A DNA stretch of 64,000 bases, taken from the NCBI RefSeq assembly GCF_030272695.1, contig NZ_JARFYN010000004.1:124001-188000 (forward strand), in the 5' to 3' direction. The position numbers and the translations under genes are program-made. The DNA comes from Martinezella calliandrae. GTDB lineage: Bacteria; Pseudomonadota; Alphaproteobacteria; Rhizobiales; Rhizobiaceae. Position 1 is the stretch's first letter. Every line of letters starts with the position of its first letter. Below, one piece after another: positions 35,675 to 44,624 of the stretch. The notes below the pieces were generated by a model. It was not told where the DNA came from. It saw nothing but the letters and a program-made list of their open reading frames with translations, and searched no databases.

Positions 35675-36735
35675 GCCGACACCTTTCTGATCCATTGATC
35701 GATCGCGACGGCGCCGATGATCAGCACGCCCGTCAAAAGAACCTTCCACTGCGGATCGGCTCCGAGCATGTTGAGGCCCATGGACACCACGCCGACGATC
35801 ATCGCGCCGAACAGCGTACCGAGGATCGAGCCACGGCCACCGAAGAGCGAGATGCCGCCGATCACAGTCGCAGTAATCGCCTGAAGATTGAAATCAGTTA
35901 CAGCCGAGGATGGCGAAATCGAGCCGTTGCGGCCGATCGAGACCCAAGCGGCAAACGCCGCGATCAGTCCCGAAACACCATAGACGGCGAGCAGAACCTT
36001 CTTGGTCTGGATACCAGACAATTTTGCCGCTTCCGGATCGTCGCCGACCGCATAGACATGCCGGCCCCAGGCCGTGTGATTGAGAACATACCACAGACCG
36101 ACCACGAGCAGCACCATGGCGATGACGCCGAGGGTCAGCACCGCGCCGCCAAGCCGGAAGCTGATGGCGAAGAAATGTAGGAGCGGTGCCTGTTCGTCCA
36201 CATCGGTATCGCGGATGGTTTCGTTGGCGGAATAGATGAAATTCGTCGCCATGACGATGTTCCAAGTGCCGAGCGTCACGATGAACGGCGGCAGCTTCAT
36301 GTTGGCGACAAGGAAACCGTTAAGCAGCCCGCAGACACCGCCCGTGGCCATGCCGGCAACAATGGCAATCGGCGTCGGCATGCCGTAGGTGATGGCGCAA
36401 TTGCCCATGACGACGGCGGAAATGACCATGATCACACCGATCGAAAGATCGATGCCGGCAGTCAGGATGACCAGCGTCTGTGCCGCGCCGAGAATGCCGA
36501 CGATGGCAATCTGCTGCAGGACGAGCGTCAGCGTATAGGCGGAAAAGAAGCGCCCGCCAATGGCGATGCCGAAGATGATGATTGCCATCACCAATACGAT
36601 CAAGGGCACAGCCGCCGGCGTCGAATGCAAGAAATGCTGTGTGCGTTTGAGAAGAGTGACATCCTGATGTTCGAACGAGGCAACGTTCTTGTCGCTGCCG
36701 TCGAGAACACGCTCGAATTCCTGTGCTCCGGTCAT
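35671..36735 (-). CDS. frcC: Fructose ABC transporter permease FrcC
   Basis: Membrane subunit of the CUT2-type importer, 354 residues with about nine to ten hydrophobic spans. LTAGIDLSIGVIMVISAVVM and GRGSILGTLFGAMIVGVVSMGLNMLG are characteristic of ribose/fructose-type permeases. The start MTGAQEFERVL is chosen for the GGAGGA site seven bases upstream. It follows frcB by about 165 bases, an unusually wide gap containing a strong hairpin. Confidence 0.92.
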   Translation of the reverse strand: MTGAQEFERVLDGSDKNVASFEHQDVTLLKRTQHFLHSTPAAVPLIVLVMAIIIFGIAIGGRFFSAYTLTLVLQQIAIVGILGAAQTLVILTAGIDLSIGVIMVISAVVMGNCAITYGMPTPIAIVAGMATGGVCGLLNGFLVANMKLPPFIVTLGTWNIVMATNFIYSANETIRDTDVDEQAPLLHFFAISFRLGGAVLTLGVIAMVLLVVGLWYVLNHTAWGRHVYAVGDDPEAAKLSGIQTKKVLLAVYGVSGLIAAFAAWVSIGRNGSISPSSAVTDFNLQAITATVIGGISLFGGRGSILGTLFGAMIVGVVSMGLNMLGADPQWKVLLTGVLIIGAVAIDQWIRKVSA

Positions 36736-36786
36736 TGTTTTCCTCCGTAACCGCGCCGAACTTCGCGGAAACCGCGGGGGTTGAAA

Positions 36787-36810
36787 CCGACCGGGCTCAA
36801 ACCCGGCCGG
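36787..36810 (-). promoter_or_regulatory. Intercistronic hairpin between frcB and frcC
   Basis: On the minus strand CCGGCCGGG pairs with CCCGGTCGG (one G-T wobble) around a six-base loop. Hairpins after the binding-protein gene of sugar importers commonly protect that message and lower downstream expression, which would favour excess periplasmic FrcB; that role is inferred here. Confidence 0.6.
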
Positions 36811-36903
36811 CATTGGTGGGGCGACGGCATGATCCCCCGAAGAGCCGCATCAGTGGATGTGAAACGGTCTTCGGACAGGATCACGCCAAACCCAGGACAG
36901 GGC

Positions 36904-37929
36904 TTAGCCCCAGCACTTTGCGGTGCCTTCCTTGGTGTCGATGGATTTCAGGCCGGCAACCGGCTTATCCGTCACAAGCGAAACGCCGGTGTCGAAGAAG
37001 GATTTGCCTTCGGTCGGCTTCGGCTTTTCGCCGGTATCGGCGAACTTCTTGATCGCTTCGACGCCGAGAGCGGCCATCATCAGCGGATATTGCTGCGAGG
37101 TTGCGCCGATGACACCGTCCTTCACCGATTTAACGCCGGGGCATCCGCCGTCAACCGAGACGATCAGGACCTGCTTTTCCAGACCGACGGCCTTCAGCGC
37201 CTGATAGGCACCGATAGCGGCCGGCTCGTTGATCGTATGGATAACATTGATGCTGGAGTCCTTCTGCAAAAGGTTTTCCATGGCCTTGCGGCCGCCTTCC
37301 TCGTTGCCGTTGGTCACATCATGACCGACAATACGCGGATCGGTCTCGTCGCCGATCTTGTTCGGATCCTTGGGATCGATACCGAAGCCGATCATGAAGC
37401 CCTGGTCACGCAGGACATCGACGGTCGGCTGCGACGGCGTCAGGTCGAGGAAGCCGATCTTGGCGTTCTTCGCCTTGTCGCCCAGCGTCTTGTTGGCCCA
37501 CTCACCGATCAGCTTGCCGGCAAGTAGATTGTCCGTCGCGAAGGTCGCGTCGGCGGCAGTAGCTGGGTCCAAAGGCGTGTCGAGTGCGATGACCAGGAGG
37601 CCCGCGTCACGCGCCTTCTTGATCGTCGGAACGATGCCCTTGGTATCGGAGGCGGCGATCAGAATGCCCTTGGCGCCCTCGGCGATGCAGCTTTCAACGG
37701 CGGCGACCTGGCTTTCGCTGTCACCATCGATCTTGCCTGCATAGGCCTTCAGCGTCACGCCGAGTTCCTTGGCCTTGGCGGTAGCACCTTCCTTCATCTT
37801 GACGAAGAAAGGGTTCGTGTCCGTCTTGGTAATCAGGCATGCGGAAACGTCAGCAGCCTTGGCCGGAGCGGCAAAGACGACGCCGATCGCCAGGGCGGCG
37901 AGTGCTGCGGAAACAACAGATTTCTTCAT
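36904..37929 (-). CDS. frcB: Fructose ABC transporter substrate-binding protein FrcB
   Basis: Periplasmic sugar receptor of the CUT2/ribose-binding type, 341 residues. The signal peptide [22 protein letters not shown] is followed by [20 protein letters not shown], and later [29 protein letters not shown] and [16 protein letters not shown], all typical. First gene of frcBCAK. Divergent from the ROK regulator 257 bases away, with whose gene it shares a control region. Fructose as ligand is inferred from the operon's close similarity to the characterised rhizobial frc system. Confidence 0.9.
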   Translation of the reverse strand: MKKSVVSAALAALAIGVVFAAPAKAADVSACLITKTDTNPFFVKMKEGATAKAKELGVTLKAYAGKIDGDSESQVAAVESCIAEGAKGILIAASDTKGIVPTIKKARDAGLLVIALDTPLDPATAADATFATDNLLAGKLIGEWANKTLGDKAKNAKIGFLDLTPSQPTVDVLRDQGFMIGFGIDPKDPNKIGDETDPRIVGHDVTNGNEEGGRKAMENLLQKDSSINVIHTINEPAAIGAYQALKAVGLEKQVLIVSVDGGCPGVKSVKDGVIGATSQQYPLMMAALGVEAIKKFADTGEKPKPTEGKSFFDTGVSLVTDKPVAGLKSIDTKEGTAKCWG

Positions 37930-38186
37930 TCAATCCTCCCAAAATTTGAATAGGCCGGAACTCCCGGCTGCCCCGGACCCCCACTGAGTCCGGATTTTAG
38001 ACGTGCCATGTCTGCTTGGATTTTTTTGCCGATTGGGCCGCCTCCAAGGCCATATGCACGTCCTCCAACGCCTCCATCTGAGCCTAAAGATTTCGTCCTG
38101 TCAATAAATAAATCTGATTGAATTATTAATTGGATGTGGCATTTTGCTGGGAAATAGGGCATGGCCATGATGGAAGGAGCGGGCCA

Positions 38187-39434
38187 ATGTCTCCCCTGCA
38201 AGACCCGGCGGATACGCCAACATCACCCTTGATTCTCGACCCCAGCGGCGGCGCGAATCAGGTTCGCGTGCGCGCTCATAACGAACGGCTGGTGCTGTCG
38301 CTCGTACGTCGTCATGGCGCCCTGTCGAAGGCGGAAATCGCCCGGCGCAGCGGCCTGTCGGCGCAGACAGTTTCCGTCATAATGCGGGCACTGGAGAAGG
38401 ATGGACTGCTGTCGCGCGGCGCGCCGGTGCGCGGGCGTGTGGGGCAGCCTTCCATTCCTATGCGACTAAATCCGGATGCGGTGCTCTCCTTCGGTGTCAA
38501 GATCGGCCGGCGAAGCGCCGATCTTGTGCTGATGGATTTCGTTGGGCGCATACGGATGCAGTTGCACCAGATTTACCCCTACCCGCTACCGCAGGACATC
38601 ATGTCCTTCGTCACACTAGGCATTCAGGAGCTTGAAACACGCCTCACCAGTGACGAGCGCCGCAGGCTTGCCGGCATCGGCATCGCCGCTCCATTCGAAC
38701 TCTGGAACTGGGCAGAGGAAGTCGGCGCGCCTGAGGGGGCCATGGAGGCCTGGCGTGGCTTTGACCTGCAGGCGGAAGTCGCTGCGCGCGTGCCCTATCT
38801 CGTCTATCTGCAGAACGACGCCACCAGCGCCTGTGGAGCTGAACTCGTCTTCGGGGTCGGCCCGCGCTACCCGGATTTCGTCTATCTTTTCATCGGGTCC
38901 TTCCTCGGCGGCGGCATCGTTCTTAACTCCTCGATCTTCGTCGGGCGGACCGGAACGGCAGGCGCGCTCGGCCCCTTGCCCGTGCGCGGGCGCAACGGCG
39001 AAACCCGGCAGTTGCTCGACATTGCTTCGATCTACGTCCTGGAAAATTACTTGCGGGAAGCCGGCTTCGATCCTCGACCACTCTGGTATTCCGCTGACAA
39101 TTGGATCGATTTCGGTGCACCCCTCGAAACATGGATTCAGGATACGGCCAAGGCGCTGGCGCAGGCGATCGTTGCCGCCGCCTCCATCATCGATTTCAGC
39201 GCCGCCATCATCGACGGCGGCTTTCCCGACTGGGTGCGCCAACGGGTCGTGCGCGCCACCATCAAAGCGGCCTCGGACCTCGACCTTCAGGGTGTCGTCA
39301 TGCCCGAGATTATCGAAGGCGCGGTAGGACCGCAGGCGCGTGCCATCGGCGGCGCCAGCCTTCCGATCTTCGCGCGTTACCTGATCGACCAGAACATACT
39401 CTTTAAGGAGATAGACCATGCTGAAGGGCATTGA
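38187..39434 (+). CDS. ROK-family transcriptional regulator of the frc region
   Basis: A 415-residue ROK protein with an N-terminal winged HTH (about residues 25-90: GANQVRVRAHNERLVLSLVR, SKAEIARRSGLSAQTVSVIM) and a sugar-kinase-fold domain (GIGIAAPFELWNWAEE, LQNDATSACGAELVFG, IGSFLGGGIVLN). The start MSPLQDPAD is chosen for AAGGAG nine bases upstream. The kinase-domain catalytic DxGxT-type motif is not evident, so it is likely a sugar-responsive repressor only. Divergent from frcB and overlapping the mutarotase gene by 17 bases. Control of the frc genes is inferred from position. Confidence 0.88.
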   Translation: MSPLQDPADTPTSPLILDPSGGANQVRVRAHNERLVLSLVRRHGALSKAEIARRSGLSAQTVSVIMRALEKDGLLSRGAPVRGRVGQPSIPMRLNPDAVLSFGVKIGRRSADLVLMDFVGRIRMQLHQIYPYPLPQDIMSFVTLGIQELETRLTSDERRRLAGIGIAAPFELWNWAEEVGAPEGAMEAWRGFDLQAEVAARVPYLVYLQNDATSACGAELVFGVGPRYPDFVYLFIGSFLGGGIVLNSSIFVGRTGTAGALGPLPVRGRNGETRQLLDIASIYVLENYLREAGFDPRPLWYSADNWIDFGAPLETWIQDTAKALAQAIVAAASIIDFSAAIIDGGFPDWVRQRVVRATIKAASDLDLQGVVMPEIIEGAVGPQARAIGGASLPIFARYLIDQNILFKEIDHAEGH

Positions 39435-39852
39435 CCCGCTGTTGAGCCCCGACTTGCTGGCGACGCTGCGCGCGATGGGCCACGGCGATGAAATCGCCCT
39501 CGTCGACGGCAATTATCCGGGTCTGGAACATGCCCGTCGCCTGATCCGCCTCGATGGTCACGGCGTCGTCCGGGTTCTCGATGCCGTGCTCAGCGTGTTG
39601 CCGATTGACGATTTCGTACCCCAGGCGATTTTCCGCGCGACGGTCAAGCAGGACCGCGATGCTCTTGATCCGGTGCACGCGGAAATGATCGACAGTTGTG
39701 CCCGGCATGTTCCCGACATCAAGGTCGTGCCGCTACTACCGGCGGAATTCTACGAACGGGTGAAGCAGGCTCATGCACTGGTGCAGACCGGCGAGCCGCG
39801 GCTTTATGGGAATATCATTCTGCGCAAGGGCGTGATCTATCCGAAAGCATAA
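39418..39852 (+). CDS. RbsD/FucU-type sugar mutarotase
   Basis: A 144-residue decameric-type mutarotase that interconverts sugar anomers or ring forms, making the form used by transporter or kinase. Features: MLKGIDPLLSPDLLATLRAM, MGHGDEIALVDGNYPG with the catalytic His, and a C-terminal RLYGNIILRKGVIYP with Tyr and Lys. It begins inside the regulator gene (17-base overlap), so the two are translated together. FucU-like proteins are expected with fucose or ribose systems; its place by a fructose operon suggests a role on ketose ring forms, which is inference. Confidence 0.88.
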   Translation: MLKGIDPLLSPDLLATLRAMGHGDEIALVDGNYPGLEHARRLIRLDGHGVVRVLDAVLSVLPIDDFVPQAIFRATVKQDRDALDPVHAEMIDSCARHVPDIKVVPLLPAEFYERVKQAHALVQTGEPRLYGNIILRKGVIYPKA

Positions 39853-39935
39853 TGAGGGCGCTCGCTGCAAAGCCCCTCATCTGGCTTCCTGCGCTTGTCG
39901 AAGGGCGGCCACAACTCTCCAAATGACACCGGGTC

Positions 39936-40973
39936 TCAGATATCGCCTGCCTGCGGCCCCCAGACGTCTGTCATGGCAAAGCCATTCGCCATCGGATCGA
40001 AGGGATCGAGTGCCACCTGGCTCAGACCGAAGGTGAAGCCGCGGCCGGTGATGGTGGGGATGATGGCGGGTTTGCCGGCAACTTCTGTCACCGCCTGCAG
40101 GCCAACCTCGAATTCCGAGCCGATGATCGAGCGGGACTTGAAGACATCGCCTACCTTGACCTTGCCGCGGGCGTGAAGCGTCGCCAGATTGGCAGAGTTG
40201 CCGGTGCCGCAAGGCGAGCGGTCGGCGCGGCCGGGCCACATAGTCGTGCAGGTGCGGATGGCGCCATCGGCATCGATATCGCGGAACATCACATAGGCGA
40301 CGCCCGAGATTGCCGGAATCTCCGGATGAACCACGGACATCGTCCGATTTATCGCATCCTTGAGAACCATGCCAGCCTGAACGAGGGCTGCGGCATTGGC
40401 CTTTTCGATCGTCAAACCGATCCGGCCGACATCGACGAGCGCGTAGAAGATGCCGCCATAGCAGAGATCGAGCTTGATCCGGCCCCATTGCGGCGTGTCG
40501 AGCTCGACATCCAGCTCATGCACGAAGGACGGAACCATGGTGAGCCGGACCTTCTCGCAGCGGCCGTCGCGGCACGTCGCGGTCGCCCGCACCAGACCGG
40601 CGGCCGTATCGAGCGTGACGACCGTTTCCGGCTCCTTCATCTCTACGATGCCGGATTCGAGCAGCGCCGTCGTTACACAAATCGAATTGGAGCCGGAGCT
40701 CGCGTGCGCCTGATCCGGCTGCAGGATGATGAAGCCGGCATCGGCTTCGGGATGCTTTGCGGGCAGCAGCAGATTGACAGAGCCAATCGGCGCGCCCCGC
40801 GGCTCGAGGACGAGGAAGCGACGCAGCTCCTGGCCCTTCGGATCGGTGTTCAGCCAATGCAGCTGCTCGGCGATGCTATTGCCCGGGATCTTCGGCACGC
40901 CGCCGATGGCAACCTTGCCGATTTCGCCTTCGCAATGAACGTCCAACAGCTGGATCGTGCGCTTCCATCTCAT
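39936..40973 (-). CDS. Proline racemase / hydroxyproline epimerase family protein (Ser/Cys variant)
   Basis: A 345-residue protein of the proline racemase superfamily. The first active-site motif, which normally has Cys (M-C-G-H), reads ASSGSN at about residues 91-96, so Ser occupies the catalytic position; the second motif DRSPCGTG retains Cys. Ser/Cys members of this superfamily act on hydroxyprolines, while Cys/Thr members are dehydratases. The start MRWKRTIQLLD has GGAG eight bases upstream. First two genes downstream of the FAD-oxidase/SDR pair in the same operon, consistent with hydroxyproline catabolism. Exact substrate cannot be read. Confidence 0.8.
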   Translation of the reverse strand: MRWKRTIQLLDVHCEGEIGKVAIGGVPKIPGNSIAEQLHWLNTDPKGQELRRFLVLEPRGAPIGSVNLLLPAKHPEADAGFIILQPDQAHASSGSNSICVTTALLESGIVEMKEPETVVTLDTAAGLVRATATCRDGRCEKVRLTMVPSFVHELDVELDTPQWGRIKLDLCYGGIFYALVDVGRIGLTIEKANAAALVQAGMVLKDAINRTMSVVHPEIPAISGVAYVMFRDIDADGAIRTCTTMWPGRADRSPCGTGNSANLATLHARGKVKVGDVFKSRSIIGSEFEVGLQAVTEVAGKPAIIPTITGRGFTFGLSQVALDPFDPMANGFAMTDVWGPQAGDI

Positions 40974-40987
40974 GTCGATAACTCCAA

Positions 40988-41698
40988 TCAAACGTGACGG
41001 GTGATGCCGCCGTCGACGCGAATGTTCTGGCCTGTGATATAGCCCGCCCCATCGGAGAGTAGGAATGCCGCGGTCTTGGCGATCTCGCTCATCAGGCCGA
41101 TGCGCTTCATCGGCACTTTATCGGCGGTTTCCGGCTTGTGGTTCAAGCTGTCGATATAGCCAGGCAGGATGCAGTTCATTCGGATATTGTCCGCAGCATA
41201 ACGATCCGAATAGAGCTTGGTGAAGGCGCCGGCGGCTGCGCGGTAGGTGCAGGAGACCGGGAAGACCAGCGACGGCTCGTAGGCGGCAAAAGTGGTGATG
41301 TTGACCAAGGCGCCCTTGCCCTGCTTCAGCATGACCGGCGTCACCAGCCTGGCCATGCGCACAAGCGACAGGATCATCATGTCGGAACCGAGCGTCCAGT
41401 TTTCGTCGGTGATATCAAGCAGATCACCCTTCGGCGGGTGGCCGGTATGGTTGACCACGGCATCGATGCGACCGTAGGTCTTCATCGCAAGGTCGAAGAT
41501 CGCCTCGATATCCTCCGCCTTTTCGGCGACACCTCGAGACGCGACGCCACCAAGTTCGGAGGCCAGTGTCTCGCAGCTTTCCGAAGGTGACATCAGCGCC
41601 AGACGATAGCCGCCGGCCGAGAGTTCGCGAGCGATCGCTTCGCCCATGCCGCGGCCGCCGCCGGTAATCAATGCAACACGCTTTTCGATCTCCGACAT
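40988..41698 (-). CDS. SDR-family protein lacking the YxxxK lysine
   Basis: A 236-residue short-chain dehydrogenase-like protein. The nucleotide motif GGGRGMG and NHTG (in place of NNAG) are recognisable. In the active site the Tyr is present (CTYRAAAGAF), but the Lys expected four residues later is Ala, and the Ser position reads Thr (NITT). The C-terminal cofactor-side motif IRMNCILPGYIDS and VDGGITRHV are normal. The gene lies ten bases after the FAD-oxidase gene and 15 before the racemase gene. It may use a non-standard catalytic base or have a non-redox role; the operon context points to hydroxyproline metabolism. Confidence 0.8.
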   Translation of the reverse strand: MSEIEKRVALITGGGRGMGEAIARELSAGGYRLALMSPSESCETLASELGGVASRGVAEKAEDIEAIFDLAMKTYGRIDAVVNHTGHPPKGDLLDITDENWTLGSDMMILSLVRMARLVTPVMLKQGKGALVNITTFAAYEPSLVFPVSCTYRAAAGAFTKLYSDRYAADNIRMNCILPGYIDSLNHKPETADKVPMKRIGLMSEIAKTAAFLLSDGAGYITGQNIRVDGGITRHV

Positions 41699-41708
41699 CT
41701 GTTTCCTC

Positions 41709-42956
41709 CTAATAGCGATTGATGCGGAATGGGCTCATGTCGACATCCGGCGTAACTCCGGTCATCATATCGGCCATCAGTCTTGCTGTCGTCGCTGAAA
41801 AAGTCAGCCCCAGATGGCCGTGGCCGGTGGCGTACCAGACGCCGGGAATGCGTGAGGACGGCGAGATGATCGGGATCGTGTCGGGCAGCGCTGGGCGATG
41901 TCCCATCCAGTCCTTGGCGTCTTCTACCTGCAGACCCGGCAGCGCCCGCTGGGCGTGACGGACGAGGATGCGCGGGCGACGGAAATCCGGGGGCGCATCG
42001 AGGCCCGCCAATTCGACATTGCCGCCGACGCGGATGCCGCCGGCCGTTGGGGTTACCATGAAGGCACGATGAGGCCAGATGATCGAATAGCGCAGGGCAA
42101 TGCCGGGCCTCATGATCTGCGTGTGATAGCCGCGCTCGGTCTCGAGCGGGATCGGCTCGCCAAGTAGAGAGGCGATGAAGCGCGTGCAGACACCGGCGGC
42201 GAGCACGACATCATGGGCCTCCAGCCGCGTTCCGTCTTCGAAAAGCAAGGCCATGTTGCCATTGGCCTGACGTTCTACGGTCCGGACCGGGCCGGAGGCG
42301 AAGGTGGCTCCGAGAGCCTTTGCCCCGTCCACCAGCTTGAGGACAAGCTGATAGGGATTACGGATCGACTTATTGTCCGGCAGCAGCACCGCCTTGGCAA
42401 TTTTCGGCGACAGAGCCGGCTCGTAATCGCGGATCTCGGTGCCGGAGAGAATCTTATGCTCGAAACCGTAGCGCCGCATCAGCTCGATATGGCTGCGATC
42501 GCCGGCAAACTCCGACTCGGTCTCGTAGATGGCCAAACAGCCCTCTTGCGTCATCAAATCCGGCGCGCCGATGGCGTCGAGCATCCTCCTGAAATCGCCG
42601 AGTGCGTGGCGAGACAGGCTCATGCCCGCATCTTCGATCTCCCTCACGCGAGAGGGCCGGCCGGCGGCGGCGAAGCGTAGGAACCAAGGCAGCATCTTCG
42701 GGGCATAGGAAGGCCTGAGCCAAACGGGGCCCTCGGGATCCAGCAGCCAGCCGGGAATTCTGCGCCAAGTGGACGGTCCTGAATTGGCGACGAAATCGAG
42801 TGCGATGCTCGCCATGTTGCCGAAAGAAGCACCCTCCCCCGGCTCGCCTTTGTCCACGAGCGTCACTTGCCGTCCGCGCCGCTGCAATTCAAGGGCGATC
42901 GCCGTGCCAATAATACCGGCGCCGACAACGATGACCGTCCGCTTACTTTCGTTCAT
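41709..42956 (-). CDS. FAD-dependent amino-acid dehydrogenase (DadA-like)
   Basis: A 415-residue flavoprotein of the D-amino-acid dehydrogenase (DAO) type. The FAD-binding Rossmann motif VVGAGIIGTAIALELQRRG is at the N-terminus, with NPYQLVLKLVDGAKALGA, VLAAGVCTRFIASLLG and GHGHLGLTFSATTARLMADM near the C-terminus. Members oxidise D-amino acids or hydroxyprolines with electron transfer to the respiratory chain. The start MNESKRTVIV was preferred over an upstream in-frame GTG/ATG because a GGTGG site is placed before it, though this is weak. First gene of the three-gene unit with SDR and racemase-family genes. Confidence 0.85.
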   Translation of the reverse strand: MNESKRTVIVVGAGIIGTAIALELQRRGRQVTLVDKGEPGEGASFGNMASIALDFVANSGPSTWRRIPGWLLDPEGPVWLRPSYAPKMLPWFLRFAAAGRPSRVREIEDAGMSLSRHALGDFRRMLDAIGAPDLMTQEGCLAIYETESEFAGDRSHIELMRRYGFEHKILSGTEIRDYEPALSPKIAKAVLLPDNKSIRNPYQLVLKLVDGAKALGATFASGPVRTVERQANGNMALLFEDGTRLEAHDVVLAAGVCTRFIASLLGEPIPLETERGYHTQIMRPGIALRYSIIWPHRAFMVTPTAGGIRVGGNVELAGLDAPPDFRRPRILVRHAQRALPGLQVEDAKDWMGHRPALPDTIPIISPSSRIPGVWYATGHGHLGLTFSATTARLMADMMTGVTPDVDMSPFRINRY

Positions 42957-43085
42957 CCCAAATCCACCTGCAGATGTCGCAGGGCCACGGACCAAGCCAA
43001 GCAGCCGGTCCGGCGTCCCGACCCTGTGATATATCAGATCGATTTGACTGGCTACGATCTTTTTTGCGGGCTCTCCCGCGACGAT

Positions 43086-43319
43086 CTATTGATCGACCGC
43101 AGCCCCGACGTCGCTGCCAGTCGTCTGGACGCTATCGCTGACGGAACCGGCGGTATTGCCGGCGGATGCGCCGAGACGACGGATCTGCTCGAAATAGTTC
43201 CGGCGCGTACGCGGATCGAAAATCGCGATCGGCGTACTGACCGCGACACTAGCCGCGCTGCCGACCGTCTGCGCCGCCCCGATGGCGACGGCGCCGACCG
43301 CTTCGTCAATAGATCCCAT
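43086..43319 (-). CDS. Small conserved hypothetical protein
   Basis: A 77-residue protein starting MGSIDEAVGAVAIGAAQTVG. It has an Ala/Val/Gly-rich N-terminal half without a real membrane span, then PIAIFDPRTRRNYFEQIRRLGA and an Asp/Ser/Gly-rich tail. The coding bias is plausible, and the PxAIFDPRTR segment looks conserved, but no function can be assigned. GGAG lies about 19 bases before the ATG, which is far, so the exact start is uncertain. Downstream of the αr14 sRNA on the same strand. Confidence 0.5.
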   Translation of the reverse strand: MGSIDEAVGAVAIGAAQTVGSAASVAVSTPIAIFDPRTRRNYFEQIRRLGASAGNTAGSVSDSVQTTGSDVGAAVDQ

Positions 43320-43505
43320 ACATGAGGTTGCTGCTCCCCTTGGCGGATGAGAGCATTCGCCTTGGTTTGTAAGCATGGAAGGTCATGGGGCAAGCCGCGC
43401 TCGCCGTCTTCGCAACGTGATGTAGTGCAAATTCATCACAGCGTGGCAAAGGCGCAATGGTGGGTTGGAAGAAAATGGCTCGGCACAATTGAGAGAAACA
43501 GGGGA

Positions 43506-43632
43506 AATAAAAAGAGCCCGATGCGGGAGGAGGATGCATCGGGCTCTTGATCCGGATTGGCAACTGGGAGGAGGAGGAGTGTTGCCAATCTATGAAGGAG
43601 CGCTGGGAGGAGGAGATGCGCTGCCTTCGAGG
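43506..43632 (-). ncRNA. αr14-family small RNA with three anti-Shine-Dalgarno hairpin loops
   Basis: On the minus strand three consecutive hairpins can be drawn. The first (43594-43628) has the stem GAAGGCAGCGC/GCGCTCCTTC. The second (43555-43590) has the perfect stem GATTGGCAAC/GTTGCCAATC. The third (43512-43548) has AAGAGCCCGATGC/GCATCGGGCTCTT and a following T-run, i.e. an intrinsic terminator. Each loop carries CCTCCTCCC, complementary to ribosome-binding sites. Three loops with this motif define the αr14 sRNA family of Rhizobiales (NfeR1 in S. meliloti). A TTATAT -10 at 43639-43644 suggests a start near 43632. No gene encoded. Confidence 0.85.
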
Positions 43633-43872
43633 GGGTAGATATAACTGCCGGGCAGGCATTAACAGACCGGCTTTCGCAATGCAGCAATGCAAAGAACGCA
43701 ACGCTTCTATTGCCTTGGATCGAAAATGCCGCATATCACTCGCAGTTCGAGCAATTCAGCGCCTAATTTACAGCCGCAAAATACGAAGGCATTAAATTCA
43801 CATAGTTGTGATCCGTCATTTCGCGGCATGACCGCGGCCGCGATGCTTTGATGATCAGAGACGTCGAGCCGG

Positions 43873-44620
43873 ATGACCAACACGTTGTCGAGCGCGGTCA
43901 GCTCGGTCAACACGGAATTTCGTGTTGCCGCCGGCAAACTCGGAATGTCGGCCTTAGCGGTTAGCAATGCGATAGCGACGCTGGAGGCGCGGATGCGAGT
44001 GAAGCTTTTCAATCGCGCCACACGCTGCGCCTCGCTGACCGAGGCTGGCGAGGAGTTTCTGAGCCGGGTGGGGTCGGAGCTCAGGGAAATTTCGTATGCG
44101 ATGGAAGCCGTCAATCTATTCCGCGCCACGCCGAGCGGAACGCTGCGCATCAACACCTCGGAGGGCGCGGCGCGTGGACGCCGATGGCCTTCGTCTTGGA
44201 ATCTCACCGGCGCTATCGCGACGTTCATGTCGACATCGTCACCGAGGACAAGATGGTCGATATCGTCGCCGATGGTTTCGATGCGGGCATCCGTATTGTC
44301 GAAACCGTGCGACAGGCTCGACGTTCAAAGGTCGATAACGCTGCAGAGCGCCGAGCTGATGTTGCATGCCGTGCTCTGCGGCGCGGACGTCGATTACATG
44401 ACCGAACGTACCGCAGCACCTGGTCTCGCCGAGGGCAGGCTCGTCAACCTGCTGGAAGACTGGACGCCGCCGTTTGCGGGAATATGCGTGTATTGTCCGA
44501 GACATCGCCATGTGCCGGCAGGGCTGATGGCGTTTGTTGGCGTCGTCCGGGAGAACCAAAGCATAAAAGTCGGCCGCTTTATCAGCGACCGCGCCTTCAG
44601 TCATTTGCCTATTCAAGGCA
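43873..44620 (+). pseudogene. Degraded LysR-type regulator gene
   Basis: The frame from 43873 gives a recognisable LysR HTH (VAAGKLGMSALAVSNAIATL, RMRVKLFNRATRCASLTEAG) with a divergent first helix. At about 44175 the coherent LysR sequence shifts to another frame (MAFVLESHRRYRDVHVDIVT, DIVADGFDAGIRIVE). Near 44320-44340 it returns to the first frame, after an apparent loss of roughly 90 residues, at ELMLHAVLCGADVDYM and the usual C-terminus LLEDWTPPFAGICVYCPRHR. It has at least two frameshifts plus a deletion, so it is not a functional regulator. Its end runs up to the convergent AKR gene. Confidence 0.75.
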
Positions 44621-44624
44621 GCCA

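Noticed and set aside
43306..43734. 142-codon minus-strand frame across the sRNA
   Set aside because: It covers the three hairpins with CCTCCTCCC loops, has no ribosome-binding site and no family pattern; RNA structure explains the sequence better.
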